NCBI GenBank assembly: GCA_019417325.1
Contig: DXVO01000007.1
Span: 1 to 64,000, forward strand
Origin: Parabacteroides sp.
Lineage (GTDB): Bacteria; Bacteroidota; Bacteroidia; Bacteroidales; Tannerellaceae
Direction of reading: 5' to 3'
DNA: 64,000 nt
Shown: positions 50,985-61,900 of the stretch, in pieces
Numbering within the stretch: the stretch's first letter is position 1
Layout: each line of letters starts with the position of its first letter
Notes under the pieces: generated by a model
Told to the model about the DNA's origin: nothing
The model's input: the letters and a program-made list of their open reading frames with translations, nothing else
Database searches by the model: none
Translations under genes and position numbers: made by a program

Positions 50985-51893
50985 TTATTCGATTATAAGG
51001 TTGTCGCCGGAGGCTACTTCCCAGTGGTTGATTTTTACTGTGAAGGAGGGACCGGGGATAACGGACGCTTCTATAGATACATCGATAGAGTTGCCATTTG
51101 TTTCGTCCAGGGATGTCCCTAAGTCAATCTGGGAGGAAGTAGTGCTGCCATCGGATAAGGTAAAATTTAAAACTATCTCATGAGTGGTAGGAACAGGTTG
51201 CTCTTCTCCTTTTTCTTTCGGTTTTCCCAATATCAGTATGTTTGTATTTACTCCTTCCTTTGAAGGGGTGGTTTCAAAAGTGATGTCGGTTTGTGTGTTA
51301 TCTGCAACAACTTGTTTACTCAAGCTGATGGAGGCAGGCATCCCGCTTATCGCTCCTTTGCAACCGGCTACGTTTTCTATTCCATCTACTTTGATGTCGA
51401 TAGACAGGTTGCGGACTAACGGTCTGGGGGTAAATGTGATCGATTCGTTATCCCCGCCTATTATTTCTAACTCGTCTACTGCTATCCCGTACAATGGGAT
51501 CGTTCCGGTTTGGGTTTCATTTGCAGCTTTCGTTATGGGAATATAAGCTTCTGCTGTCTCAAAACTTTGCATATTCCTGAAAGCGATATTGTCCGCATCA
51601 CAGTTAAATACCAGAAGTCTGTACCGGGCAGGTGGTAATGTGAAATTTAACCTTGCCGTATTGTTATAGTCCATCTGTATGGTAGAACCTCCGTCTATTG
51701 GATAAAAGCAGTACCGAAGCTGGGTAGGAGCGGGATAGCCTGGTAATAGTTGATCCCATTGAAAGACATACTGTATGTCTCCTTGCTCCTCGTTGTCCGG
51801 CGTCTTGTCCGTGCTGCATTTTATCATTGTTGCAATAATAAGGCAACACGCACTCAGGATGATACCTGCTTTTATACAACTTATACTGTCCAT
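50985..51893 (-). CDS. DUF5119 fimbrial lipoprotein
   Basis: A 302-residue lipoprotein (start at Met 51893; a longer frame to 51914 would begin inside the -7 box). Hydrophobic segment IIATMIKCSTDK carries the lipobox Cys. VFQWDQLLPGYPAPTQLRYC and FYPIDGGSTI are DUF5119 hallmarks; RLLVFNCDADNIAFRNM follows. DUF5119 proteins are encoded beside fimbrillins in Bacteroidales and may anchor the pilus. It precedes the two fimbrillin-like genes, with 58 nt to the first. Confidence 0.75.
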   Translation of the reverse strand: MDSISCIKAGIILSACCLIIATMIKCSTDKTPDNEEQGDIQYVFQWDQLLPGYPAPTQLRYCFYPIDGGSTIQMDYNNTARLNFTLPPARYRLLVFNCDADNIAFRNMQSFETAEAYIPITKAANETQTGTIPLYGIAVDELEIIGGDNESITFTPRPLVRNLSIDIKVDGIENVAGCKGAISGMPASISLSKQVVADNTQTDITFETTPSKEGVNTNILILGKPKEKGEEQPVPTTHEIVLNFTLSDGSTTSSQIDLGTSLDETNGNSIDVSIEASVIPGPSFTVKINHWEVASGDNLIIE

Positions 51894-51911
51894 TCCTGTT
51901 TTGCTACGTGG

Positions 51912-51919
51912 CAAATGTA
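51912..51919 (-). promoter_or_regulatory. -7 box of the fimbrial genes
   Basis: The minus strand reads TACATTTG at 51919-51912. It predicts a start near 51906 and decides against the ATG at 51914. The leader to 51893 would be only about 12 nt. No clear -33 is found. Confidence 0.55.
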
Positions 51920-51991
51920 GAGAGAATAGTAAGTGATAAAATTGTTTTTTCTAATCAAAAAGTTGTAAAAACAGTCGATAGTCCTTGATTT

Positions 51992-52843
51992 TTATGGATT
52001 TTCATCTTTATCGTTACGGATCGCACGCGGAGATTTACCGAAGTTGGCACGGCAATAATGTGAGAAGTTAGAGAGGGATTCGAAACCGAATTTATAGCAA
52101 ATATCGGAAATAGACATTTCTGTTGTAGTCAGGTCACTATGGATGTCCTGGCATTTTTTCTTAGTCATCCACTGGTAAGCCGGTTCACCGAATGTTTCTT
52201 TGAACAGGCGGCGGAATGTTGGCGTACTATACCCTCCCAGTTGGGCAAAAGATTCCACATCTTTTGCTTTCAGGTAATTTTGCATTACGAAATAGCGGAA
52301 TGTTTTGCTATACCTATATATAGGTGCATAAAATGCCGCCATATCTTTCAGGGGATAATAGCAGTTTAGAAGGTAATAAAGTTCCGTCCGTTTGGCATTC
52401 AGGAATTCAGCGCAAATAAGAGAATCATTCAGATACATTTTAATACCGTTGATATACAACCGGAGCGGGAAGCACATCTGCATGATAGTCGGAGTTATCT
52501 GCATATCTTTTGCCAGTTCGCTTCCTTTGTTGAAGCGGTCTGAGCAGAGGCTAAGCGGCTTCTCGAACAAATATAAAATACATTCGAGGTTTTCGAGAAC
52601 CTTAAACTCAACGGATGAACCTATCGGCTGCAGGATGAATTGCCCGTCATGTACAATACTGTTCGGGTGTTCTTCGCTTTTTACCTGTACACTGCCTGAG
52701 ACAATGAAATAGATTGTATTCTGCGAGCATTTGGACTTCGGTACTACGATTCCTTTAGGGAAGGAACGGTACTTGAATACCTGTGTCTGCGAATGCGGGC
52801 AGGTGGCACAATCTGTGTATTTCAGACAGGCTATGTCGGGCAT
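51992..52843 (-). CDS. AraC-family transcription regulator
   Basis: A 283-residue protein with an N-terminal cupin-like sensor part (residues 30-120) and a C-terminal AraC double helix-turn-helix (about 185-278: FAQLGGYSTPTFRRLFKETF, then ISDICYKFGFESLSNFSHYC). It probably controls the fimbrial genes just downstream (99 nt to the DUF5119 gene); this is inference from position. It starts 10 nt after the GHL10 gene, so it may be co-transcribed with it. Confidence 0.88.
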   Translation of the reverse strand: MPDIACLKYTDCATCPHSQTQVFKYRSFPKGIVVPKSKCSQNTIYFIVSGSVQVKSEEHPNSIVHDGQFILQPIGSSVEFKVLENLECILYLFEKPLSLCSDRFNKGSELAKDMQITPTIMQMCFPLRLYINGIKMYLNDSLICAEFLNAKRTELYYLLNCYYPLKDMAAFYAPIYRYSKTFRYFVMQNYLKAKDVESFAQLGGYSTPTFRRLFKETFGEPAYQWMTKKKCQDIHSDLTTTEMSISDICYKFGFESLSNFSHYCRANFGKSPRAIRNDKDENP

Positions 52844-52853
52844 ACGGTTGGTT

Positions 52854-54377
52854 TTAGAGTTTTATTTTTTTGCTTTTTCCGTTGCTTTCGTTGTGGAAAC
52901 GGTCTACGGCCGTAACTATATAACGATATTTCTGCTTTCCTTTATTATAAGGTAGGAGATAACCTGATTCGCGGGTGATAGCCACGATTTTAGACGGGTC
53001 GCTCAGGTTGACAGGTTCTCCGTCCATGAAGCGGTAAATGACAAAATAGTTTGCCAATTCCGGATTGGTTGCGCTCTGTTCTGCTTCCCAATGTAGCAGA
53101 AAGCCTTTAGGAGTCCATTCAGTTTTCAATTTCTTTACTTCTTCAGGAGCACGGTTGTGCATATGTGTATATGCAGGTATCAGTGCCGGATAACGGTGGT
53201 AATTTCGTTTCAGGCTGTCAGCTACCCCTTTTGTGTTCCATAGAATTTCGTTAGCAGGCCAGAAGCAGTTACCTTTTACGTTGGGCAATGCACGTTCATA
53301 GCGCATCTTACGTGTCAGTTCGCCAACTTTCATGGTACGTTCCACACTTTGACCAAGGTAAAGATGGCAACCCTTTGAGTTCTTGTCCCACCATTTAGCC
53401 AAGGTGATATAATCGGCAGCAGGATGACCTATTTCCCAATATATTTGAGGAATGTTATAATCGATCCATCCCTGTTCTTCCCAATAAAGAATATCGGCAT
53501 ACAAATCATCATAGTTTTGCAGTCCGTTGGTATTACTACCCGAGCCGTCGGGAGTACTTTTTTTATTACGATAGATACCAAACGGGCTGATGCCGAAACG
53601 CACCCACGGTTTAGCCAGTAGAATGGTACGCTTCAATTCCCTGATTAGGGTATTTACGTTTTCTCTTCGCCAGTCTCCACGTTGGGCAGCAGTGTATCCT
53701 TTATTTAAACCATATTTCCGGAAACTCTTATCGTCGGGAAAAGGAACTCCCGGTGCAGGGTATGGGTAGAAATAATCATCCATATGAATGGCATCCACAT
53801 CGTAACGGGTAACGATGTCACGTACAACACGGCAGATAAACTGACGGCTGTCCGGCAATCCCGGGTCAAACAAAATTTGCTTGTTATAGGTAACGAACCA
53901 TTCTGGATGTTTATTGTAAATATGATTATCTGCAAACTGGGTACTGCCGGAGGTGCTGGCGCGATATGGGTTCAACCAGGCATGGAATTCCATATTCCGT
54001 TTGTGGCATTCTTCAATCAGGAATGCCATCAGGTCGAAGTTTCCGGCAGGAGCTACACCTTGTTGTCCGGTATAAAAACGGCTCCAGGGTTCTATATCCG
54101 ATTTATAGAAAGCATCGGCTTCCGGACGGACCTGGAAAACGATCGCATTGATACCGCATTTTTGCAGGTAATTCAGTTTGCGGACAAAATCTTTCCGCAT
54201 CTGTGCGGGTGTCATGTTTTTGTATTCACCCTGAAAAGCGGTCTGTATCCAAGCTCCGCGAAATTCCCGCTTTGCTTCTTTCTGTGCCGTCTGTTGTGGA
54301 ATCTGTTGAGTGGTTTTACAGGATGTTACTGCGCATAACAATAAAACCACAAGCAGACGAAGATATTTTGAAACCAT
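52854..54377 (-). CDS. GHL10-family glycoside hydrolase-like lipoprotein
   Basis: A 507-residue lipoprotein with lipobox Cys20 (LLLCAVTSCKTTQQ). Residues 35-370 are the GHL10 (DUF187, YngK-like) TIM barrel: REFRGAWIQTAFQGEY, INAIVFQVRPEADAFY, FHAWLNPYRAS, DAIHMDDYFYPYP, WVRFGISPFGIYRN, WIDYNIPQIYWE. The C-terminal residues 415-505 look like a fibronectin-III-like module (GFLLHWEAEQ, YRYIVTAVDRFHNES). Some family members cleave denuded peptidoglycan glycans; activity here is inferred. It stands at the head of the fimbrial region. Confidence 0.88.
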   Translation of the reverse strand: MVSKYLRLLVVLLLCAVTSCKTTQQIPQQTAQKEAKREFRGAWIQTAFQGEYKNMTPAQMRKDFVRKLNYLQKCGINAIVFQVRPEADAFYKSDIEPWSRFYTGQQGVAPAGNFDLMAFLIEECHKRNMEFHAWLNPYRASTSGSTQFADNHIYNKHPEWFVTYNKQILFDPGLPDSRQFICRVVRDIVTRYDVDAIHMDDYFYPYPAPGVPFPDDKSFRKYGLNKGYTAAQRGDWRRENVNTLIRELKRTILLAKPWVRFGISPFGIYRNKKSTPDGSGSNTNGLQNYDDLYADILYWEEQGWIDYNIPQIYWEIGHPAADYITLAKWWDKNSKGCHLYLGQSVERTMKVGELTRKMRYERALPNVKGNCFWPANEILWNTKGVADSLKRNYHRYPALIPAYTHMHNRAPEEVKKLKTEWTPKGFLLHWEAEQSATNPELANYFVIYRFMDGEPVNLSDPSKIVAITRESGYLLPYNKGKQKYRYIVTAVDRFHNESNGKSKKIKL

Positions 54378-54566
54378 GAACGTGCTGTTGTTTTTATAAC
54401 TTTGAGTATTTTCTTACAATATGCATGCAAATATAACAAAAGTTTGGTTTAAACGAAGAAATGGTTTACATGCTTTGTCCGAGAGGTTAAAATTTCGAAC
54501 TGTAATGGTAGTATCGATATATTTCCTGCATCGATAAACCTTCCGGTTAAAACTACTATCTTTTTT

Positions 54567-55177
54567 TCAAAATGTTTATGTTTTGCTGTATTTTGTGATA
54601 TTTTGTCAAAATAAAGCCGCTTGTACTGACGCGTTAGACGCGAATAAATGGCTTTTTAGGGAGAACCGGGCTTTTTTTCAGGCAAAAAGGGACTATTTCT
54701 GCACTATCCGGCACCTTTTTTCATTTACTCTGGGGGTATTTTCAATTAGTACCGCTACTAATTCCAACTACTTGCGGACCAAAATCCAATAGTCTGCGCG
54801 GACAAAACACCTATATTTTGACTTCAAAGCATATATGTTTCGATTTCAAAGCATATATGTCCTGTTTTTAGATGTTATTGGGCATGGACGCGATTCTGGA
54901 ATGATTGAAAAACCGAACCTGATGCGGATATTAAATAGTTTATTATATTCTGAAAAACGTAACTATATGATTTGACATGGATGACGCGGATAAACGCGGA
55001 TTAAGAATATAATACCTGTATTAATCCGCGTCATCTGCGTCCTGTCATTTCGTATCCATAAATCTATTTATGTAAACAAACCGATAAACCTTAACCTCGC
55101 GAGAGTCGCCTATTTGAAACACTTCCCGTGTCATCCTCCATATAATCGCGTATAAAGGAGTTGTTTTGTCATTTTGT
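54567..55177 (+). repeat. long non-coding repeat, copy 2
   Basis: A second copy of the repeat at 19368-20009, same orientation, between the GHL10 and uvrA genes. The core (about 54660-54790) is almost identical to copy 1, with the perfect hairpin AATTAGTA-CCGC-TACTAATT at 54744-54763. Flanking parts agree at roughly 75-85% by eye. A 69-codon frame begins at TTG (54583) and ends in TKIQ-stop, like the frame in copy 1, which lacks a start. The 54378-54566 stretch before it and 55185-55240 after it hold nothing else. Confidence 0.75.
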
Positions 55178-55240
55178 CAAAATGATATAAAAGGGGAAGT
55201 CTTCTTTTTTCATACGGTATTATCTCTCGGTTTTATTCCT

Positions 55241-55248
55241 TACCTTTG
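55241..55248 (+). promoter_or_regulatory. -7 box of uvrA
   Basis: TACCTTTG lies 60 nt before the uvrA start. No -33 TTTG at the right spacing. A small inverted repeat GCCGCCGGTTG/CTACCGGC follows in the leader. Confidence 0.55.
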
Positions 55249-55308
55249 TATAGTAGATTTAAACAATAAGCCGCCGGTTGTTTTTCTACCGGCAACAAGA
55301 TAGATATT

Positions 55309-58098
55309 ATGTCTGAAAATCATTCTATATTCATAAAGGGTGCTCGCGTCAATAACTTAAAAAACATCGATGTCGAGATACCTCGCGACAAACTGGTTGT
55401 TATCACCGGATTATCCGGAAGCGGAAAATCATCACTTGCATTTGATACGTTGTATGCGGAAGGACAGCGCCGCTATGTGGAAAGTTTATCAGCCTATGCC
55501 CGCCAGTTCCTGGGACGTATGGGTAAACCGGAGTGCGACTATATAAAAGGGATACCTCCCGCTATTGCCATCGAACAGAAAGTGAATACGCGTAATCCGC
55601 GTTCCACGGTCGGTACTTCTACGGAAATCTACGAATACCTGCGCTTACTGTATGCCCGGATCGGAAAAACTATATCACCTGTATCGGGAACAGAAGTAAA
55701 GAAACATCAGGTAAGCGATATTGTAAAAGAGGTATTGGCTTATCCGGACGGGACCCGTTTTGCCGTTTATGCACCAGTGGTACTCCCGGAAGGGCGTTCG
55801 ATGAAAGAACAACTCGAGATTTTACAGAAAGAAGGATATGCCCGTCTGTCTATCGCCGATACGGTTTATCGTATTACGGAAGTACTTGCCGACGAGACGT
55901 TACTGGCGTCTTCTGGTATTGAGTTGTTGATAGACCGTCTTGCCGTTTCGGATGATAAGACATTGAAAAGCCGCCTCGCCGATTCTGCTGAAACGGCATT
56001 CTTTGAAGGACATGGTACGTGTATTATCCGTATTTATGCAGAGGAAGGTACGATTCAGAAAGAATACTCCAAACGGTTTGAAGCCGATGGCATGGTTTTC
56101 GACGAGCCTACGGATATGATGTTCAGTTTTAATAATCCGTTGGGTGCCTGCCCTACCTGTGAAGGGTTTGGCAAAGTGCTCGGGATTGATGAAAACCTGG
56201 TTGTGCCGGATAAAAGCCTTTCTGTATATGAGGGAGCTGTAGTCTGTTGGAAAGGTGAAGTAATGAGTGAGTGGCTACGGGAGTTTATAGCCGACAGTGA
56301 GAAATACAACTTCCCGATCCATCGCCCTTACTACGACTTGACGCAGAAAGAAAAGGATTTGCTTTGGCATGGAGCTAAAGGGGTGAACGGGATCGATGCC
56401 TTTTTCAAATTCGTGGAAGAAAATTTATATAAGATACAATATCGTGTGATGCAGGCACGTTACCGGGGTAAAACGGTTTGTCCGGTTTGTCATGGTTCAC
56501 GCCTGCGTCCGGAAGCCCTTTATGTACAAGTGGGAGGAAAGAATATAGCTGAACTGGTTACAATGCCGGTTACCGAAGCGAAAGTCTTTTTCGATCGCTT
56601 GGAATTGGATGAGAACGATGCCGCTATCGCTAAGCGGTTGCTTGCCGAGATAACCGGACGTTTGCAATTCCTGCTGGATGTAGGACTGGGGTATCTTACG
56701 TTAGACCGTTTATCTGCTACTTTATCCGGAGGGGAAAGCCAACGTATCAATCTCGCCACTTCGTTGGGTAGTAGCTTGGTTGGTTCCCTTTATATTCTGG
56801 ATGAGCCGAGTATCGGACTTCATTCCCGTGATACGGATTTATTGATAAAAGTGCTCCGCCAGTTGCAGTCTTTAGGTAATACGGTGGTTGTGGTAGAACA
56901 TGATGAAGAAATTATCCGGGCTGCCGATTACATTATCGATATAGGTCCGAAAGCCGGACGTTTGGGCGGAGAAGTGGTTTATCAGGGGGATGTAAAAGAC
57001 CTGAAAACGGATAGCAACAGTTATACGGTTCGTTACCTGACCGGGGAAGATAAGATAGAAGTTCCTGCATTCCGCCGTCCGTGGAATAATTATATAGAAG
57101 TGAAAGGCGCCCGTAAAAATAACCTGAAAGGGGTGGATGTGAAGTTCCCGCTGAATGTGATGACCGTTGTAACCGGTGTCAGCGGGTCAGGAAAGAGTTC
57201 ACTGGTACGGGATATTTTTTATGAAGGAGTAAAACATTATCTGGATGATGCTGCAAGGTTGATGGTTGACTGTTCGGGATTGAGCGGCGATATGCAACTG
57301 ATTAAAAGTATCGAGTTCGTAGACCAGAACTCAATCGGTAAGAGCTCCCGTTCCAATCCGGTAACCTATATAGGCGCCTACGATGAGATTCGTAAGTTGT
57401 ATGGCGAACAGGCTTTATCGAAACAAATGGGATATACGGCTGCTTATTTCTCTTTCAATAAAGAAGGCGGACGTTGTGAAGAATGTAAGGGAGAAGGTAA
57501 AATCACTGTCGAAATGCAGTTTATGGCGGATATTACGCTGGAATGTGATGCTTGCCATGGAAAGCGTTTTAAATCGGATGTCTTGGAGGTAGAGTATCAT
57601 GGAGCAAGCATCTATGATATGTTGGAAATGACCGTCAACCAGGCAATCGAATTCTTTGAACAGCATGCCGGAACACAGGAGAAAAAGATTGTCCGGAGGT
57701 TGAAGCCATTGCAGGATGTAGGGTTAGGATATATCAAACTGGGACAAACTTCTTCCACTCTTTCCGGTGGTGAAAACCAGCGTGTGAAACTGGCTTACTA
57801 TCTGGGACAGGAGAAACAGGAACCAACACTTTTCGTGTTTGACGAACCTACTACCGGCTTGCATTTTCATGATATCAAAACCTTATTGAAAGCCTTTGAT
57901 GCGTTGATAGCCAAAGGGCATACGGTGGTTATCATCGAGCATAATATGGATGTGATAAAGTGCGCGGACTATCTGATAGACCTGGGACCGGAAGGAGGAA
58001 ATGCCGGCGGGAACCTGGTTTGTGCAGGAACACCGGAAGAGGTGGCACTCTGTGCAGAATCCTACACCGGCAAATATCTGAAGGAGAAGTTACTGTAA
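55309..58098 (+). CDS. uvrA: excinuclease ABC subunit A
   Basis: UvrA recognises bulky DNA lesions and loads UvrB in nucleotide excision repair. The 929-residue protein is full length. The first ATPase has Walker A GLSGSGKSS (residues 34-42), ABC signature LSGGESQR and LDEPSIGLH. Zinc module CPVCHGSRLRPEA is preceded by CPTCEGFG. The second ATPase has GVSGSGKSS (about 629-637), zinc finger CEECKGEG / CDACHGKRF, LSGGENQR and FDEPTTGLH. It has its own -7 box and is followed after 2 nt by the convergent methyltransferase gene. Confidence 0.95.
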   Translation: MSENHSIFIKGARVNNLKNIDVEIPRDKLVVITGLSGSGKSSLAFDTLYAEGQRRYVESLSAYARQFLGRMGKPECDYIKGIPPAIAIEQKVNTRNPRSTVGTSTEIYEYLRLLYARIGKTISPVSGTEVKKHQVSDIVKEVLAYPDGTRFAVYAPVVLPEGRSMKEQLEILQKEGYARLSIADTVYRITEVLADETLLASSGIELLIDRLAVSDDKTLKSRLADSAETAFFEGHGTCIIRIYAEEGTIQKEYSKRFEADGMVFDEPTDMMFSFNNPLGACPTCEGFGKVLGIDENLVVPDKSLSVYEGAVVCWKGEVMSEWLREFIADSEKYNFPIHRPYYDLTQKEKDLLWHGAKGVNGIDAFFKFVEENLYKIQYRVMQARYRGKTVCPVCHGSRLRPEALYVQVGGKNIAELVTMPVTEAKVFFDRLELDENDAAIAKRLLAEITGRLQFLLDVGLGYLTLDRLSATLSGGESQRINLATSLGSSLVGSLYILDEPSIGLHSRDTDLLIKVLRQLQSLGNTVVVVEHDEEIIRAADYIIDIGPKAGRLGGEVVYQGDVKDLKTDSNSYTVRYLTGEDKIEVPAFRRPWNNYIEVKGARKNNLKGVDVKFPLNVMTVVTGVSGSGKSSLVRDIFYEGVKHYLDDAARLMVDCSGLSGDMQLIKSIEFVDQNSIGKSSRSNPVTYIGAYDEIRKLYGEQALSKQMGYTAAYFSFNKEGGRCEECKGEGKITVEMQFMADITLECDACHGKRFKSDVLEVEYHGASIYDMLEMTVNQAIEFFEQHAGTQEKKIVRRLKPLQDVGLGYIKLGQTSSTLSGGENQRVKLAYYLGQEKQEPTLFVFDEPTTGLHFHDIKTLLKAFDALIAKGHTVVIIEHNMDVIKCADYLIDLGPEGGNAGGNLVCAGTPEEVALCAESYTGKYLKEKLL

Positions 58099-58100
58099 AC

Positions 58101-58835
58101 TTATTTTTTCCGTGCCGACAAGAGCAGCATCATCGGCCTTCTCAGTTCATCTCTCATACCGGGAACCGTATCCAGCATATCGGCTGCGGGTTCCGGCTCA
58201 ATTAAACCAGTGATTTCGAAACCTCCTTGTATAAGGCCGTTTATATAGGTCGTTAATGTTTTGTGATATTTGGTGACTTCTTCTCCAAGGAAGTTCGCTT
58301 TTCTTTTTCCCTCCGTAAAATAGCGGTCTACAGGCCAATGCAGGCGATTACCTTCCCGGTCGTAATACCAGTCCTGGCTTCCGTAGGCGGTAAAGACGGG
58401 ATGTTCCACCGAAAAGACAAAAACTCCTTCCTGAGTTAGCCAACGGTTTATTTTCCGGCAGATAGCATCGAATGATTCCAGGTAGTGGAAAGTAAGGGAA
58501 CTGACTACGATATCGAAAGTTTCGGGATCGCTCTCAAAATCTTCAATAGCCATTTGCCTGTATTCTATTTTGGAAGAATTATTCTTTATTCGGGCTTCAT
58601 GCAACATCTTTTCCGAGATGTCGATACCCAAGGCTAAAGATGCACCTTGTTCAACTGCATATTGACAATGCCAGCCGAAACCGCATCCCAAATCTAACAC
58701 CCGCTTACCTGTAAAATCCGGCAACATTTTTTTTAGCATATGCCATTCTCCGGCTCCTTTCAAACCTTCTGTAGATCGGGACATTTGGCTGTATTGCGAG
58801 AAAAAACGGGCATCATCATACTTGTTTTCTTTCAT
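58101..58835 (-). CDS. class I SAM-dependent methyltransferase
   Basis: A 244-residue methyltransferase with the SAM motif VLDLGCGFGWHCQYAVE (residues 45-61), acidic residue in LGIDIS, and FDIVVSSLTFHYLES as motif II. The C-terminal part (VSVEHPVFTAYGSQDWYYD-like, FEITGLIEPEPA) suits a small-molecule methyltransferase of the UbiE/bioC-like group. The substrate is unknown. It is convergent with uvrA and divergent from the sensor kinase. Confidence 0.85.
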   Translation of the reverse strand: MKENKYDDARFFSQYSQMSRSTEGLKGAGEWHMLKKMLPDFTGKRVLDLGCGFGWHCQYAVEQGASLALGIDISEKMLHEARIKNNSSKIEYRQMAIEDFESDPETFDIVVSSLTFHYLESFDAICRKINRWLTQEGVFVFSVEHPVFTAYGSQDWYYDREGNRLHWPVDRYFTEGKRKANFLGEEVTKYHKTLTTYINGLIQGGFEITGLIEPEPAADMLDTVPGMRDELRRPMMLLLSARKK

Positions 58836-58865
58836 ACATTAAATATTTACATGTAAATTTCTCTC

Positions 58866-58873
58866 CAAAGATA
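58866..58873 (-). promoter_or_regulatory. -7 box of the methyltransferase gene
   Basis: The minus strand reads TATCTTTG at 58873-58866, 31 nt before the start. No good -33 is seen. Confidence 0.5.
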
Positions 58874-58882
58874 AAAAAACTC

Positions 58883-58890
58883 TATTTTTG
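58883..58890 (+). promoter_or_regulatory. -7 box of the sensor kinase gene
   Basis: TATTTTTG lies 22 nt before the ATG; TTTC at 58858-58861 is a near -33 match with 21-nt spacing. It is back to back with the methyltransferase promoter. Confidence 0.5.
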
Positions 58891-58911
58891 TTTTTAATAA
58901 TAAAACAATAA

Positions 58912-61900
58912 ATGGAATTGCATAAAATTCATCTGCTTTTAAAACGAATATTGTTATTGTTGTTGTTACTCTCTACTTTAGATACCTGGGGGCATAGAGC
59001 TAATAATAATCCGGAGAAAACTATTCTGCTTATCAGTTCATATTCGCCGATTAGAGAAGAAGGAAATCATGTGATTTCTGCATTTGTAGAACAGATGTCG
59101 GAAAAAATGCCGGCAAAAGTACAGGTCGAATATATGAGCAGTGAACAATACCCGCTTTTTTCTTCTTGGCAGGAGTGGATGATACAACTCTTCCAAGCCT
59201 ATAAAGATAAGCCGGATGTGGTGGTATTGCTTGGCAATGAGGCATGGTCTTCCTATAAGATGACATGTAAAAAAGGATGGAGGGATATACCGGTTGTATT
59301 AGGGTATGTCAAAGAGACTTTTGTGGATTATGAAAAGAATGCGGACTCGGATGTCCTCTTTTCCGATGGAATACATTATATCTCTGATACTTTCGATGGA
59401 TTTAAAGTTACCGGATATTTTTTCAAGGATTATATAATGGAGAATCTGTTATTGATAAAACAGCTCCAGCCGCAAATACGCCATGTTGCTTTCTGCTATG
59501 ATAACCGGTATGCAAAAGGGTTCTATCTGAATAATTTAAAGCAATTGTTCGATAAGATTGATTCGTTGGACTTATGCTATTTGTCCGGAACCGATTTTAC
59601 AACACCCGAATTACTGGATTCGATTGCAAAAATGGATGATTCTTATGCCTTGCTTTCTTCCGGGTGGTATACGGATGCCGTGTGTAATCCGCATGCCTAT
59701 ACCATGTTGCACAATGAATTGGCAAGGATGGAGTCTTTTCCTGTTTATCAGGTGATGGATCAGAGCAGGGCGAATATGAATTATATAGGCGGTTATTATG
59801 TTTTGGGTGTAGAACAGGGACGCGACCTGGCATTGCTTACTTATGATGTGTTGACAAAAGGAATAGAAAACAGCGCGGTATTCCAGCGAACGCCTGCCCA
59901 ACCTCATTACTATATTAATTATCCTGTATTACAAAAAACGGGAATATCTGAAGATTTACTCCCTGAAGGAGTTTTGTTTTATAATGCTCCGACTTCTTTA
60001 CTGGAAGACCACCCTTTGTCTGTTTCGTTGTTTAGCCTTACTATCATTCTAATGTTGGTGCTGCTTATTGTTTCTCTTTTTTACAGGAAACGTAAAGAGC
60101 AGTATTATAAAATGGCGAATGCCCATATGATGAATCTGCTTGGCAAGATGCCGGATATGGCAATTATCTATGATGAGAATTTAAATATCAAGTACATTGT
60201 AAATCCTCTGGAACAGGTTTTGTTCGGAACAGACTGGAGAAAGCTTATCGGAGTAAATGTTTGGAATATAAAAGAGGTTTATCCGCTGTCGGATTCAGCT
60301 ATGGAAGAGCTGGCGCAAAATGTAGCCCACACCATGAAAACAAGGGAAGTCCGGGTTTTCAATTATGAATTTATTAAAGGTGGGTTCACCTATTATATAA
60401 AAGCGCGTACAGTACCTCTCGAAGATAATCAGCTGATTTGTTTTATGCATGATGTCACTCCATACGTGAAATCGGAAAGAGAGGTTTTGAAGCTGAAAAC
60501 ATTCTTACAGTCCATTATAGATAATCTGCCAGTAGGATTGTTTGTAAAAGATGTCTCAAATAAGTTCCGTTACCTGTTTTATAATCAGAAGGTGATGGAG
60601 ATTAACGGGAGTTCAACATCCATTGTACTGGGTAAAAATGATTATGAAATCGGAAATCCTACAGCCGAATTATTCAGTAAAGAAGACTTGGAGGTGTTGC
60701 AGAGTAATAATCCTGTCTCGTTTGAGTTTGTCCATAAAGATCCGAAAACCGGAGAACCCCAGAGATGGAGTGTCGTGACAAAAACGAAATATCTGGATGG
60801 CGAAGGACGTCCTTATATTATAGGGACAGTTGTAGATACAACGGAAATACGTAAGAGTGCATTAGAGTTGGAGAATATCCGTAAAGAGTTGTCTATAGCC
60901 CTTGATGCGGGAACCATGTCCGCTTGGTGTTATGATATAGAGAAGAAGGAATTTTATTCTTTATATAAGGAAACTGTTGCCAATGAATCATTGTCTTATG
61001 AAGCGGCAATTCAGATATTGCATCCGGATGATGAGGCGAAGTACCGTAGTTTTATGGAGAGGCTTTCTTCTGGGCAGGATGAAAAGTCAAAAGAAATATT
61101 CCGTTTTAAACGGACAGCTGAGTATAACTGGTATGAAACATATGCCATCGCTCTGAAATCCGATAAAACGGGAGAAGTGATCCAGATTATCGGAACGGAA
61201 CGAAACATTACGGTTGAAATGCAGCGGAAAAGGGAACAGGAAGAGAATAAACTAAAACTGGATTTTACGCTGGATGCCGCTCAAATTATTTCGTGGGAGT
61301 TTAATGTGGATACGTTGACATTCTATTCTCCCAAGTCGACAATCTTTGGAGAGGCAACAATCCCTCTGGATATTTATTTGACATTTGTGCAGGAAGATGA
61401 TGCTCTGATACTGCGTAAAGGATTGGAGGACCTATCTGCCGGACGTATACGGGTGATGGATGTTCAGATCCGTATCCAGACAGAGATTTTAGGGTCGCGT
61501 TGGTTTGAAATGCACGCAGTGCCTTATGGACAGGATGAGGAAGGAAGAGCTACCAAGTTGATTGGTTTGCGGCGGGATATCACAGATTTGAAGATGACCA
61601 ACGAATTGATAGAGCTTCGCGATAAAGCCGAAGAATCCAATCGTTTAAAAAGTGCTTTTCTTGCCAATATGAGCCATGAGATACGGACTCCGCTGAATGC
61701 AATCGTCGGTTTTTCCAATCTGATAGCCCAGGAAGACGACCCGGACGAGATTGCTGAATATGTTAAGATTATAGAGACGAACAACGAACTCCTGTTGCAG
61801 TTGATAAATGACATACTGGATTTGTCGAAGATAGAAGCAGAGCAACTGGACTTTAATTATTCGGATGTGGATATACCTGCCCTGCTCCGGGGATTGGAGC

